From the NCBI GenBank assembly GCA_963676655.2, contig CAXXKX010000005.1, positions 124,001 through 188,000 on the forward strand: a stretch of 64,000 bases of DNA. The letters run 5' to 3'. Positions 36,842-45,337 of the stretch are shown piece by piece (within the stretch, counting starts at the first letter, position 1; the number at the start of each line of letters is the position of its first letter). Source of the stretch: G963676655 sp963676655 (GTDB taxonomy: Bacteria; Verrucomicrobiota; Lentisphaeria; Victivallales; Victivallaceae). The notes below the pieces were generated by a model. It ran no database searches. It was not told the origin of the DNA and saw only the letters and a program-made list of their open reading frames with translations. The position numbers and the translations under genes were made by a program.

Positions 36842-37321
36842 ATGACTTATGAGCGCGATAGATGGCTGAAGATGGAAGACGCCGAACTACTCCAGTTATG
36901 CCGCTGCGACTTCTTTATCGGTTCCGGCCGGGGCGGACAGAAACGCAATAAAACATCCAACGCGGTAAGACTGGTCCACGAACCGACCGGCATCATCGTT
37001 ACCGACTGCTCTACCCGCAGTCGCGACGACAACCGGCATACCGCGCTGAAAAAACTCCGAATGCAAATTGCGCTGGAAGTGCGAAACGCCCCGGTCATGC
37101 CGGAGAGACTGGACACCAGCATCAATCACCGGGACTATCCGCTGCTCGCCGCCGCGCTGCTCGATCAGCTTGCCGCGGTTGAATTCAAGGTCTCGGATGC
37201 CGCCGCCGCAATTGGCCTCAGTACCGGGGCATTTGTCAAACTGCTGGCCCGTTCCCCTGCCCTCTGGCAGGAAGTAAACCAGCAGCGCGAAATGCGTTCT
37301 CTGAATCCTCTGAAACAATAA
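36842..37321 (+). CDS. Class I peptide-chain-release-factor-like protein (GGQ domain)
   Basis: 159 residues. It has the GGQ catalytic motif at residues 31-33 in FIGSGRGGQKRNKTSNAVRLVHEPTG, with the neighbouring basic residues of class I release factors, but lacks the codon-recognition domain of RF1/RF2. This fits stop-codon-independent peptidyl-tRNA hydrolysis proteins (ArfB/PrfH/mtRF-R-like). The C-terminal extension (SDAAAAIGLSTGAFVKLLARS) is a helical, HTH-like segment not typical of ArfB, whose tail is basic. Ribosome rescue is inferred. Confidence 0.85.
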   Translation: MTYERDRWLKMEDAELLQLCRCDFFIGSGRGGQKRNKTSNAVRLVHEPTGIIVTDCSTRSRDDNRHTALKKLRMQIALEVRNAPVMPERLDTSINHRDYPLLAAALLDQLAAVEFKVSDAAAAIGLSTGAFVKLLARSPALWQEVNQQREMRSLNPLKQ

Positions 37322-37369
37322 TACCTGAAAATCTATTACTAGAAGTTCTTCGACCTGAACGTTTACATC

Positions 37370-38007
37370 TGGAGGGCGAAACTTGCAAACGGGGATGCAT
37401 ATCCCTGCCGTTGAGCCGGACATGCCGCGCAGACGGGCGGCTCGTGGGACTCTCGCCCTCCATAAAACACTTTGAACATCGAATTATTTTAATACCATAA
37501 AACTTCGCCTCGGGCGATTTTTCCTGGAGGGCGAAACTCTGTTGAGCCGGACATGCCGCGCAGACGGGCGGCTCGTGGGACTCTCGCCCTCCATAAAACA
37601 CTTTAAACATCGAACATCGAACATTTAACATCGACTGATTTAAATACATAAAACCTTCGACCTGAACGTTTTCATCTGGAGGGCGAAACTCCGTTGAGCC
37701 GGACATGCCGCGCAGACGGGCGGCTCGTGGGACTCTCGCCCTCCATAAAACACTTTGAACATCGAATTATTTTAATACCATAAAACTTCGCCTCGGGCGA
37801 TTTTTCCTGGAGGGCGAAACTCTGTTGAGCCGGACATGCCGCGCAGACGGGCGGCTCGTGGGACACTCGCCCTCCACTAAACACTTCGAACATCGAATTA
37901 TTTTAATACCATAAAACTTCGCCTCGGGCGATTTTTCCTGGATGGCGAAACTCCGTTGAGCCGGACATGTCGCGCAGACGGGCGGCTCGTGGGACACTCG
38001 CCCTCCA
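37370..38007. repeat. Array of five 69-bp palindromic repeats
   Basis: Units lie at 37370-37462 (with a 24-base insert), 37525-37593, 37677-37745, 37808-37876 and 37939-38007. Each starts TGGAGGGCGA and ends TCGCCCTCCA, an exact 10-bp inverted pair (unit 5 has one change), with an inner GAGCCG...CGGCTC pair. Spacers are of two kinds: one with TTCGCCTCGGGCGATTTTTCC and one with TTCGACCTGAACG, period 131-155 bp. The region is non-coding; small open frames over it are repeat translations. It resembles REP/BIME arrays associated with RAYT transposases. Confidence 0.9.
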
Positions 38008-38099
38008 TAAAATCTTTCTTTATGATTATTACATTTAGAAAAACCAACACCTTAAAATGAAAAAATGGCCTTCCAACTAAAAAAAATCAGTATTGCATT

Positions 38100-38129
38100 T
38101 TGATAAAAAAACCGGTTTTTTTATTTAAT
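38100..38129 (+). promoter_or_regulatory. Promoter with palindromic operator for the LacI-type gene
   Basis: TTGATA (38100-38105) and TTTAAT (38124-38129) are spaced by 18 bp. An 18-bp perfect palindrome AAAAAAACCGGTTTTTTT (38105-38122) fills the spacer. The same AACCGGTT core is found upstream of 41231. A LacI dimer bound here would block the polymerase, so autorepression is likely. Confidence 0.7.
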
Positions 38130-38184
38130 CGGGTTTGCAATCTTTTTAAAAGGGATTTTATTATATAATAAAGAGGACAAAGTT

Positions 38185-39204
38185 ATGGCAATAAAAAAAA
38201 TGAAAAGCGCATCCAGAAAAGACGTGGCCAGAGCCGCGGGAGTCAGTTTGACGACAGTTACACATGCCCTTAACCCGGCTCCCGGCATCAGAGTGAACCC
38301 GGATACCCGGGCAAGAGTCAAAAAGATTGCCCGTGAACTCGGATACCGGCCCAATTTCATTGGACGCGCCCTCGTAACCGGAAAAACGTACTGCATCGGT
38401 TTGCTTGAACCGCATTACGAATCAATGTTCCGTGGATATTATCAGCGCATGATCTACGGTATGGTTCCGGTAATGGGGCAGGATGATTACAATTTGACCC
38501 TGCTCTTCCGTGATCCGCCGGAAAACTGCCGCCGTACTCTGCGCCAGGGCCGGGTTGACGGAATGATTGTCCTGCAGAGCGACTTTGACTGCAAAGCTAT
38601 TGCCGAAGTACTCGATAGCGATATTCCGACGGTGGTTCTCAACACCACCTATGACTGCGATACTCATAGTCAAGCCTGCAATGTTGTTTCCGACCATTAT
38701 GATATAGTAAACCGCTCCATTAACCGTCTGATCAGCCAGGAATGCCACAATCTGGTATGTTTCACCGATCCCGGCGACTGCGAACCGAATAAACAGCTTT
38801 TTGACGCATTTAATCACTACACCGACAAACTGGTCAACAAAGGAATCGCCGCTACGACGATAGTTCCATCCCCAAACAACTTTAAAATGCAGCTGCGAAA
38901 CCTTTTCAGAAGCGGCCTCAAGCTGGACGGGGTATATATGGACGGAGAATTGATGCTGCAAACTCTGCTGGACGAAGCGGCCGCGGCCGGGATGCATATC
39001 GGCAAAGACTTCAAATTATGCCTGACTGACGACGCGACCGAAGAATACGCCCGGCAATTGCTTCGGGACGGACTGACCGTTTACGTCCAGCAGCCTGAAG
39101 TCCTGGGCGAAACCGCATGGCAGCAAATGAAAAAACTCATTACCGGTAAAAATATCGAAAAAACCGTAAAAGTGCCTTATATAGAAGTCAAAAAACAGAA
39201 ATAA
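38185..39204 (+). CDS. LacI-family transcriptional regulator
   Basis: 339 residues, AGAGGAC before the ATG. HTH: SRKDVARAAGVSLTTVTHALNPAPG with the hinge helix TRARVKKIARELGYRPN. The effector domain follows (YCIGLLEPHYESMF, DGMIVLQSDF, IPTVVLNTTY). It differs from usual LacI proteins in the NPAPGIRV insertion after the HTH. It sits upstream of two Gfo/Idh/MocA oxidoreductases and an amidohydrolase, and AACCGGTT palindromes in its own and the downstream promoter are the probable binding sites. The ligand is unknown. Confidence 0.92.
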   Translation: MAIKKMKSASRKDVARAAGVSLTTVTHALNPAPGIRVNPDTRARVKKIARELGYRPNFIGRALVTGKTYCIGLLEPHYESMFRGYYQRMIYGMVPVMGQDDYNLTLLFRDPPENCRRTLRQGRVDGMIVLQSDFDCKAIAEVLDSDIPTVVLNTTYDCDTHSQACNVVSDHYDIVNRSINRLISQECHNLVCFTDPGDCEPNKQLFDAFNHYTDKLVNKGIAATTIVPSPNNFKMQLRNLFRSGLKLDGVYMDGELMLQTLLDEAAAAGMHIGKDFKLCLTDDATEEYARQLLRDGLTVYVQQPEVLGETAWQQMKKLITGKNIEKTVKVPYIEVKKQK

Positions 39205-39224
39205 AATTTCATAATCTAAGTCTG

Positions 39225-39256
39225 TGCCAATGTAAGCAGCATTGGCATTTATTCTT
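39225..39256 (+). terminator. Terminator or attenuator hairpin after the LacI-type gene
   Basis: TGCCAATG (39225-39232) and CATTGGCA (39240-39247) form an 8-bp stem, loop TAAGCAG, followed by TTTATTCTT. It lies between the regulator and the first oxidoreductase gene, so it may limit read-through into the enzymes. Confidence 0.75.
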
Positions 39257-39291
39257 ATAAATCTCATGAGAAATTTGCAAGGGAGCAAACA

Positions 39292-40197
39292 ATGAGCACA
39301 ATCAAAGTCGGCATGGTAGGGCTGGATACATCACACTGCCCCGCCTTCGCAAAACTGTTGAACAATCCTGAAGTGGCCGGTTACGTTCCGGGCTGTCAAG
39401 TCGTCCGGGCCTTTCCCGGCGGCAGCGAGCTGTTTTCAAGCAGCATCAACCGGGTCGAAGGATTCACAAAACAGTTCAAAGACGAATTCGGAATAGAAAT
39501 AGCCGGTTCACTGGAAGAACTGGCCGATGGTATGGACGCGTTCATGCTTGAAAGCGTGGACGGACGTCAGCATCTGGAACAATTCAAAGTCCTGGCTGAG
39601 TACGGCAAACCGGTTTTCATTGATAAGCCACTGGCCTGCTGTTATGACGACGCCGTTGAAATATTTAAAATCGCAAAGGAAAAAAACGTTCCGGTAATGA
39701 CCAGTTCATCGCTCCGCTACGCAATGGGCATTGCTGATGCACTGGAAGCCAATGAACACGTCCAGGCCTGCCACGCGTTCGGTCCAATGTCAATCCTTGA
39801 GGACTATCGCGACTATTTCTGGTACGGCATCCATTCAACTGAAGTTCTCTTTTCATTAATGGGCACCGGCTGCAAAGAAGTTCACTCAGTGGTCGGCAAA
39901 GACTATGATCTGCTGGTCGGGGTCTGGGAAGACGGACGGATCGGCACTGTTACCGGCAAACGGGTCGAACCATATAATTTTGGATGTTCCCTGCTCACAG
40001 ACAAGGGTGAAAAAACAACTGTGGCAACAACCGATATTCCATGGTATAACCTGATGATAGGACCGATTGTTGATTTTTATCAAACCGGGAAATCACCAAT
40101 TACGGATGCTGAAAGTCTGGAAATCATCGCATTTCTGGAAGCGGCCAGCCGCAGCCGGGCCGCCAACGGGGCCATCATCGCCTTAAACAGTTTATAA
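39292..40197 (+). CDS. Gfo/Idh/MocA-family oxidoreductase
   Basis: 301 residues. The Rossmann start is GMVGLDTSHCPAF, with D/T-S-H in place of the canonical GxG second turn, and the K-containing motif reads FIDKPLAC (usual EKP). These proteins oxidise sugars, cyclitols or their derivatives with NAD(P). It is shorter than the family norm (about 350). The gene precedes an amidohydrolase by 15 bases, and the two are one transcript. The altered nucleotide-binding loop may affect cofactor choice. Confidence 0.85.
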   Translation: MSTIKVGMVGLDTSHCPAFAKLLNNPEVAGYVPGCQVVRAFPGGSELFSSSINRVEGFTKQFKDEFGIEIAGSLEELADGMDAFMLESVDGRQHLEQFKVLAEYGKPVFIDKPLACCYDDAVEIFKIAKEKNVPVMTSSSLRYAMGIADALEANEHVQACHAFGPMSILEDYRDYFWYGIHSTEVLFSLMGTGCKEVHSVVGKDYDLLVGVWEDGRIGTVTGKRVEPYNFGCSLLTDKGEKTTVATTDIPWYNLMIGPIVDFYQTGKSPITDAESLEIIAFLEAASRSRAANGAIIALNSL

Positions 40198-40212
40198 ACA
40201 AAGGAATCAGCC

Positions 40213-41091
40213 ATGTTTATCGACATTCATGTTCACTTCCGGGTTACTCCCGGATTCCCGCGCTGGGGAAATCCGGCTTATGCCACTCCTGAACAATTGA
40301 TCGAACGCTATGATAAACTCGGAATCGAAAAAGCCGTGGTCCTGCCGGGATGTTCTCCTGAATGCGCCTATGCACCTCAATCCAACGAAGAAGTATTGAA
40401 AGTCGCCGAAGAAACCGGACGCTTTATTCCTTTCTGCAACATTGACCCCAGAGCCCTGACCAACTCATGGCAGGCTCCGCTCGGGGATATTTTGCGCTAC
40501 TACAAAGATAAAGGCTGCAAAGGCATTGGCGAGGTAACCGCCAATCTGCCTTTCCTCAATCCGCTGGTCCAGAATCTGTTCAAACATGTGGAGGAAACGG
40601 AATTACCGCTGACCTTTCACATTGCCGGCCGGATTGGCGGCATGTACGGACTTTATGACGACCCGGGCCTGCCTCAGTTGGAGGAATGCCTGAAACGTTT
40701 TCCCAAACTCAAGTTTTTCGGTCATTCACAAACATTCTGGGCCGAAATGGGAACTTTGCGGACGGAAGCCGACCGGATCGGTTATCCCAAATATCCGATC
40801 GATGAAGAAGGCCGGATACCGCAGTTGATGCGCAAATACGAAAATCTCTACGGTGACCTTTCCGCCGGCAGCGGCTGCAACGCGCTGGCCCGGGACCGTA
40901 AAAATGCCGTGAAGTTTCTCAATGAGTTTCAGGACCGGTTGATGTTCGGGACTGATATTTGTGCGCCTGAAACCCCGACTCCGCTGGTTGACCTGTTGCT
41001 TGACTTACGGGATTCCGGCGAAATTTCAGAAACTGTTTTCCAAAAAGTAGCCAGAGAGAATGCGGTAAGAATTCTCTCTTTGAATTGTTGA
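40213..41091 (+). CDS. Amidohydrolase-superfamily (Amidohydro_2 type) protein
   Basis: 292 residues, AAAGGAAT before the ATG. It has the HxH metal motif DIHVHF at the start, later FHIAGR, FFGHS and GTDIC (the conserved Asp). These are the marks of the amidohydrolase_2 group, which includes lactonases and decarboxylases acting on sugar acids. Between two sugar-type oxidoreductases, a lactonase hydrolysing an oxidised sugar lactone is the most natural role, but this is inference. Confidence 0.82.
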   Translation: MFIDIHVHFRVTPGFPRWGNPAYATPEQLIERYDKLGIEKAVVLPGCSPECAYAPQSNEEVLKVAEETGRFIPFCNIDPRALTNSWQAPLGDILRYYKDKGCKGIGEVTANLPFLNPLVQNLFKHVEETELPLTFHIAGRIGGMYGLYDDPGLPQLEECLKRFPKLKFFGHSQTFWAEMGTLRTEADRIGYPKYPIDEEGRIPQLMRKYENLYGDLSAGSGCNALARDRKNAVKFLNEFQDRLMFGTDICAPETPTPLVDLLLDLRDSGEISETVFQKVARENAVRILSLNC

Positions 41092-41127
41092 AATCCCGTT
41101 TTTTGCCAAATTACGCAATTTAACGGA

Positions 41128-41198
41128 TTGACTTTTCAGAATAAGTAATTATATTAATTATAAACCGGTTTTTAAGAATAAACAACTTTTAACCGGTT
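41128..41198 (+). promoter_or_regulatory. Promoter with twin AACCGGTT operators before second oxidoreductase
   Basis: TTGACT (41128-41133), 16-bp spacer, TATATT (41150-41155). The palindrome AAACCGGTTT lies at 41162-41171, over the expected start point, and a second AACCGGTT at 41191-41198. Their centres are 28 bp apart. The core matches the palindrome in the LacI-type promoter at 38105-38122. Confidence 0.72.
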
Positions 41199-41230
41199 TA
41201 AAAACAGAAATATTCAAAAGGCAAGGAAAA

Positions 41231-42310
41231 ATGAGCGAGAAAGTACTCAAAGTAGGAATCGCCGGTTTTGGCCGCAGCGGTTACGGAATCCACTGGCGCT
41301 GGCTGCAAAATGATGACAAGTTCAAAGTTGTTGCGGTAGCGGACAACCTGCCGGAACGTCGTGAAGACGCCGTCAAAGAGATTCCCGGAGTAAGAGTCTA
41401 TGAAGACTACGCCGAATTACTGAAAAATGAACAGGAATTGGATCTGTTCGTTAACGCCACTCCCAGCCGTTTTCATGTGGAAGCCTCGAAAATGGCACTT
41501 GAGCTGGGTATCAACCTGTTAAGCGAAAAACCGTCTGCCCGTACAGTCGCGCAATTCGACGAACTCACTGCTGCAGCGGAAAAATCAGGCGCAATGTTCT
41601 ATCCGTTCCAGAATTCACGTTTTTACAACTATTTCGAAAAGATTCAGGAAGTAGTAAATTCCGGCAAACTGGGTGAAATTCTCCATATCCGTTCAATCTG
41701 GAGCGGATTTTCCCGGCGCTGGGACTGGCAGACTCTGCAATGCGAAATGGGCGGAAATCTGCTTAACACCGGGCCTCATCCGGTCGATCAGGCCATTGCT
41801 CTGTTCGGCGACGGCTATCCGGAAGTATTCTGCCGGATGCGTTCTATACAACCGTTGGGCGGCGATGCTGAAGACTTCTGCTCGGTCACCCTCTACGGAG
41901 AAAACAAACCGCAAATTGAAATCCTGCTCAGCAATTACCTGGCCTATCCCCAGGGCAAACACTATAATGTCAGCGGAACGCTCGGCGGTTTGACCGGCGA
42001 TCATTTCAATCTTGAATGGAAATATTATGACCAGCTGACAGCTCCGAAACAGGAAATGTGGAAACCGTGGAGCAAAGAACGCGGTTACTGTTCCGAACAG
42101 CTCTCATGGACCGAGGAGAGCTGGAAATACAATGACACCAGCAGCAGTAATTCCGGCGGTTACACCTTGAACAGCCAGAAACTCTACGCCAACCTCTATG
42201 ACGTATTGGTCAACGGCGCCGAACAGATCATCAAACTTGAACAGGTGCGTCGTCAGATCTACGTAATCGAAGAATGCCACAAGCAGAATCCCCTGCCCCG
42301 GAAATATTGA
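41231..42310 (+). CDS. Gfo/Idh/MocA-family oxidoreductase
   Basis: 359 residues, CAAGGAAA before the ATG. Canonical features: GIAGFGRSGYGIHWRWL nucleotide loop, VVAVADN, VNATPSRFHVEAS, and the catalytic EKP motif in LLSEKPSARTV. The C-terminal sheet domain has GGNLLNTGPHPVDQAI, with the conserved Asp/His for substrate. It has its own promoter with two operators, so it is strongly controlled by the LacI-type protein. Likely an NAD-linked dehydrogenase of a sugar or inositol-like compound. Confidence 0.9.
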   Translation: MSEKVLKVGIAGFGRSGYGIHWRWLQNDDKFKVVAVADNLPERREDAVKEIPGVRVYEDYAELLKNEQELDLFVNATPSRFHVEASKMALELGINLLSEKPSARTVAQFDELTAAAEKSGAMFYPFQNSRFYNYFEKIQEVVNSGKLGEILHIRSIWSGFSRRWDWQTLQCEMGGNLLNTGPHPVDQAIALFGDGYPEVFCRMRSIQPLGGDAEDFCSVTLYGENKPQIEILLSNYLAYPQGKHYNVSGTLGGLTGDHFNLEWKYYDQLTAPKQEMWKPWSKERGYCSEQLSWTEESWKYNDTSSSNSGGYTLNSQKLYANLYDVLVNGAEQIIKLEQVRRQIYVIEECHKQNPLPRKY

Positions 42311-42323
42311 TTACATCAAGCTC

Positions 42324-42362
42324 AAATGCCGTTACCGCTTACCACGGTAGCGGCATTTTTTT
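42324..42362. terminator. Bidirectional terminator between convergent genes
   Basis: ATGCCGTTACCG and CGGTAGCGGCAT form a 12-bp stem with one mismatch around CTTACCA, followed by a T-run to 42362. It lies between the oxidoreductase stop and the convergent L7/L12-C-like gene and can serve both. Confidence 0.85.
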
Positions 42363-43203
42363 ATTTCGACAAGTCATCAACAAACTTCTTAGCGTCAGTT
42401 AAACTCAAACCATATGTCTGTCTTGTCAGTCTGATTGCCGCCATTACATTACCACGTTCAATCAAGTTGATAATTTTATCATCCGACTTCGTTTTTTGTT
42501 CCGTCTTGTCAACGGTCAAATCTATTTTTTCTTTTTGCGGTGGCCCGATTACAATATCCAATTTTTCAAGCTCAAGCAAAGCCTTCCTGACGCCAGGAAC
42601 AATAAAATCACGCGGCGAACGCCACTCTATACGTATTGTATGCCCATTTACAACGGAAACCGGATTATGACAAGAGGTTATATGAGACTTGCCTTCGGGC
42701 GGCTTTTTCAGGCGGCGTTCATATCTTAACTGCTCAACCAATAGAGCCATATCCTGTTCATATAGATTAAGATCAAGGAAAGTGTGATATGATTGTGTTT
42801 TTCCATTATCCCTTCCGGGGGCGATAAGTGTCTGTTTGGTAATACATGCGGATTTTATTTCTTTCGGATCGATCTGAATTACTTGCATATCTCCTGCCGG
42901 GAAATGCGAATTCAGATAGGAGCGAAACTTGATCAGCAGTCGGTCCTGCCGAACTGATACAAGCCAATTGGCCGAACCTGAAGATTTCCTCAGCAGATTC
43001 AGGCAAATAACAGCAAAAACAGCCAGAAAAAAACAAAGCAAAATAAAAAAAACCAACGGCAAATCGCCTGAACAATACCCGTAAATAGCGCCGCTAATAA
43101 TCCCCAGGCAAATAAGACTGACAATAAAATTAACTATTAAGGACTGTTTGAAGATGCGTGACATCGTCAGATAATCTACTTCCTGTAATCTCTTTAATTT
43201 CAT
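42361..43203 (-). CDS. Membrane protein with C-terminal L7/L12-C-like motif
   Basis: 280 residues. Two adjacent membrane segments (about 22-42 and 48-68), then a soluble part with YSFLDLNLYEQD-like text and a charged linker (KEKIDLTVDKTEQKTKSDDK). The final 35 residues, LIERGNVMAAIRLTRQTYGLSLTDAKKFVDDL, match the pattern of the ribosomal L7/L12 C-terminal domain (I.AIKLYREATGLGLKEAK). Such domains outside the ribosome appear in membrane proteins of unknown role. The ATG overlaps the stop of the CsgG-like gene (ATGA). Last gene of the four-gene operon that starts at 49740. Confidence 0.65.
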   Translation of the reverse strand: MKLKRLQEVDYLTMSRIFKQSLIVNFIVSLICLGIISGAIYGYCSGDLPLVFFILLCFFLAVFAVICLNLLRKSSGSANWLVSVRQDRLLIKFRSYLNSHFPAGDMQVIQIDPKEIKSACITKQTLIAPGRDNGKTQSYHTFLDLNLYEQDMALLVEQLRYERRLKKPPEGKSHITSCHNPVSVVNGHTIRIEWRSPRDFIVPGVRKALLELEKLDIVIGPPQKEKIDLTVDKTEQKTKSDDKIINLIERGNVMAAIRLTRQTYGLSLTDAKKFVDDLSK

Positions 43204-43730
43204 TCTGCCACCTTATCTGAACTGCTTTGCTGAGGTTTATCCAACTTTTCGACCAGCTTCCGGGTTATCGCTTCGGCGAACTTTTCAAGGGAAGAATCCG
43301 TTTTTCCTGATTTTTTATATGACCTGAACAAGCCGAATACTTTGGTGGTCTTGGCATTGATTGCCTTGGCGTTTATGTAAAGTTTGTCGTCCATCTGGTA
43401 AATCCGCCCTGATACGACGAATTCAGCTCCGGCTAAGAGCCCCAATCGTAATTGCGACTTGGCAGATACCAAACCGGACATGGAAAGGTTATGTTCCGCC
43501 ATAATCTTTTTCAAATGTTTCCGTTCCAGCATGACCAGTTTATCTGAGGTTGATATCTGCGCGAAGATAAGCAATCGCAGTTTATCCGCCAAAGCCTGAT
43601 CCAGAGAACTGTCAACCTTAAACCCGATCAGGGCGACTTTTGCCGGTTGAGCAGCGCCGACAACCGCTAAACAGTTTCCTCCCCAAATGATAACAAGCAA
43701 AATGACCAGCAAATCTTTTCGTATTTTCAT
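43200..43730 (-). CDS. Secreted CsgG/FlgO-like protein, small
   Basis: 176 residues with signal peptide (MKIRKDLLVILLVIIWGGNCLAVVGAAQ). The core pattern VALIGFKV, DKLRLLIFAQISTSDKLVMLERKHLKKIMAEHNLSMSG, GLLAGAEFVVSGRIYQMDDKLYINAKAINAKTTKVFG is that of the CsgG/TolB-N/FlgO family, whose members build outer-membrane or periplasmic assemblies. No lipobox. It is a shorter relative of the protein at 52018-52953 in the divergent operon. It overlaps the next gene by four bases and follows the HEAT-like gene by 17 bases. Confidence 0.78.
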   Translation of the reverse strand: MKIRKDLLVILLVIIWGGNCLAVVGAAQPAKVALIGFKVDSSLDQALADKLRLLIFAQISTSDKLVMLERKHLKKIMAEHNLSMSGLVSAKSQLRLGLLAGAEFVVSGRIYQMDDKLYINAKAINAKTTKVFGLFRSYKKSGKTDSSLEKFAEAITRKLVEKLDKPQQSSSDKVAE

Positions 43731-43747
43731 ATCAAAATTCCATATAT

Positions 43748-45337
43748 TTATTTTTTCGTCAATAACATCAGAACTTGTTGAGCGTTAAGCCTGACAACTT
43801 TATGAACAGACTGGTTGTCTGTATATTGTTTAATCAGCGGCACCGCCGCTTCAGCTTTGATTTCCCCCAGCGTCCTGATTATCGCCCACTGGACAAAATA
43901 ACTTTGTGACTTCTGTAATTTACTCATCAACGGTCCCGATGCAACCTTCGTGGCATAAATTCCCATGGATGAAATATATTGACAAGCCATAATCGAGGAA
44001 TGAGGTTTTTCATCAGATATTTTTTCCAGCAGGAATGGAATAATGACCGGACCACCGGCCATCAACAAGTCGTGATTTTTCATATTTCGTTTTGGGGTCC
44101 ATAATAAATCGAACAACTCTTTGGGATGACGACCGTATAGGAAACCGCGAAAATCAAACATCTTTGCCAGTTCCATCCATCGATATGTATCTTGAGAGGC
44201 ATTTACCTGCCTTGGCCTCAATTGCGGAGGAAATCTTCGGTTGGGATAAGGAGTACGACGGATTCCCGATGTCTGTGAAAGAGAGAAGCGCGGATATACG
44301 GCCAGATCGCATATTCCAGCATTATTTCCGCTGAAAGACTCAGTAATCATTTTATCGATAACCGGATAAAACTGCGGGGAGATAGCTGGCCTTTGCATTC
44401 CCAATATATACGGTATACGAAATGATTTCGAAGACAAATAATCATTTAAAATTTTCTCAACCCGGTCATCGCTGAGTTCGCAGTCCGTAGCCAAAAGTGG
44501 CAGCAGATTATATAGATGAAAATCCTTAATATTAGCGATGGCGAAATCAAAAGCCTTATTGCCTTTTTTACTGATCCTTGCATATTCAGGAATAAATTGT
44601 ATCATCTGATAATCGCGTAATTTCGCTTTGAAATAATTTAAATCATCAATTCCGGCAGCTTTACTCCAGAAAGCCACATAACGACCAGTATCTCCGGCAG
44701 TAAAAGAATTCAGCACTGGCACTACTTCCCGGGCCAAAGCCGGCACATAAGCCGCGGCCTCGATCACTTCAATCTTTCTCCGCTGGTTATTGGCGGTCTC
44801 TAAATACTGCCGCCAATATTTTACCAAAGCAGGATGCCCCGCCTTCGGATAGTCAGCCAACTTCATGAGTTTCAAAAAATTGTGGTAATTTTTTATATTG
44901 ACGGCGTCTCGTTTTACCAGGTCTTCAACAACGCTTCGGGTAGATCCGGCAATTTTTAAAATATCATTCAAATTTGCAGCTCCCAGTTTGAACTGATCAA
45001 GCATCCGCCGGTATGAAGCCTTAAAGGATAAGCTTTTACGATCTGGACCGAGCTTTGAAAAGTTTGCATAAAACAGATCCGTATCCAACGCGCCCAACTG
45101 ATACTTGTCCCTGAGGCTCTTTTTTTTCATTTCCCATGCAATAAATTCACAGACCTTTGCAGGAAGCGGCAACGGATCCCGATCCATCATACTATTCATT
45201 TTATTAACGGGAATACCAGTCGGGGACGGTTCCCCGCTAATCCGGTCAACCGGAATTGAATTATACAGAGGAGCGGAACTGCCTGCCCCACCAATCATCA
45301 ATATCACCGCAATCAATAAATTTCTCATAATAATCAC
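43748..45337 (-). CDS. Secreted protein with C-terminal HEAT-like repeats
   Basis: 529 residues with a GTG start at 45337 overlapping the upstream stop (GTGA); an ATG at 45328 is the alternative. Signal peptide LLIAVILMIGGAGSSA. The middle is helical without recognised family. The end (GPVIIPFLLEKISDEKPHSSIMACQYISS, ..FVQWAIIRTLGEIKAEAAVPLIKQYTDN) has HEAT-type repeats, which usually mediate protein contacts. Second gene of the operon, coupled to the large zinc-ribbon protein, so probably its extracytoplasmic partner. Function unknown. Confidence 0.65.
   Translation of the reverse strand: MIIMRNLLIAVILMIGGAGSSAPLYNSIPVDRISGEPSPTGIPVNKMNSMMDRDPLPLPAKVCEFIAWEMKKKSLRDKYQLGALDTDLFYANFSKLGPDRKSLSFKASYRRMLDQFKLGAANLNDILKIAGSTRSVVEDLVKRDAVNIKNYHNFLKLMKLADYPKAGHPALVKYWRQYLETANNQRRKIEVIEAAAYVPALAREVVPVLNSFTAGDTGRYVAFWSKAAGIDDLNYFKAKLRDYQMIQFIPEYARISKKGNKAFDFAIANIKDFHLYNLLPLLATDCELSDDRVEKILNDYLSSKSFRIPYILGMQRPAISPQFYPVIDKMITESFSGNNAGICDLAVYPRFSLSQTSGIRRTPYPNRRFPPQLRPRQVNASQDTYRWMELAKMFDFRGFLYGRHPKELFDLLWTPKRNMKNHDLLMAGGPVIIPFLLEKISDEKPHSSIMACQYISSMGIYATKVASGPLMSKLQKSQSYFVQWAIIRTLGEIKAEAAVPLIKQYTDNQSVHKVVRLNAQQVLMLLTKK

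Noticed and set aside
37236..37997. Open frames on the minus strand (37236-37706, 37672-37893, 37767-37997) with the repeated translation SHEPPVCAACPAQ
   Set aside because: They are translations of the palindromic repeat array; the same peptide recurs in each unit and no start site or codon pattern supports a gene.
37370..38007. Possible CRISPR array
   Set aside because: Repeats are 69 bp palindromes at uneven distances of 131-155 bp, spacers are of two recurring types and not unique, and no cas genes are near.
38422..38997. 191-residue minus-strand frame within the LacI-type gene
   Set aside because: Antisense shadow of a conserved regulator.
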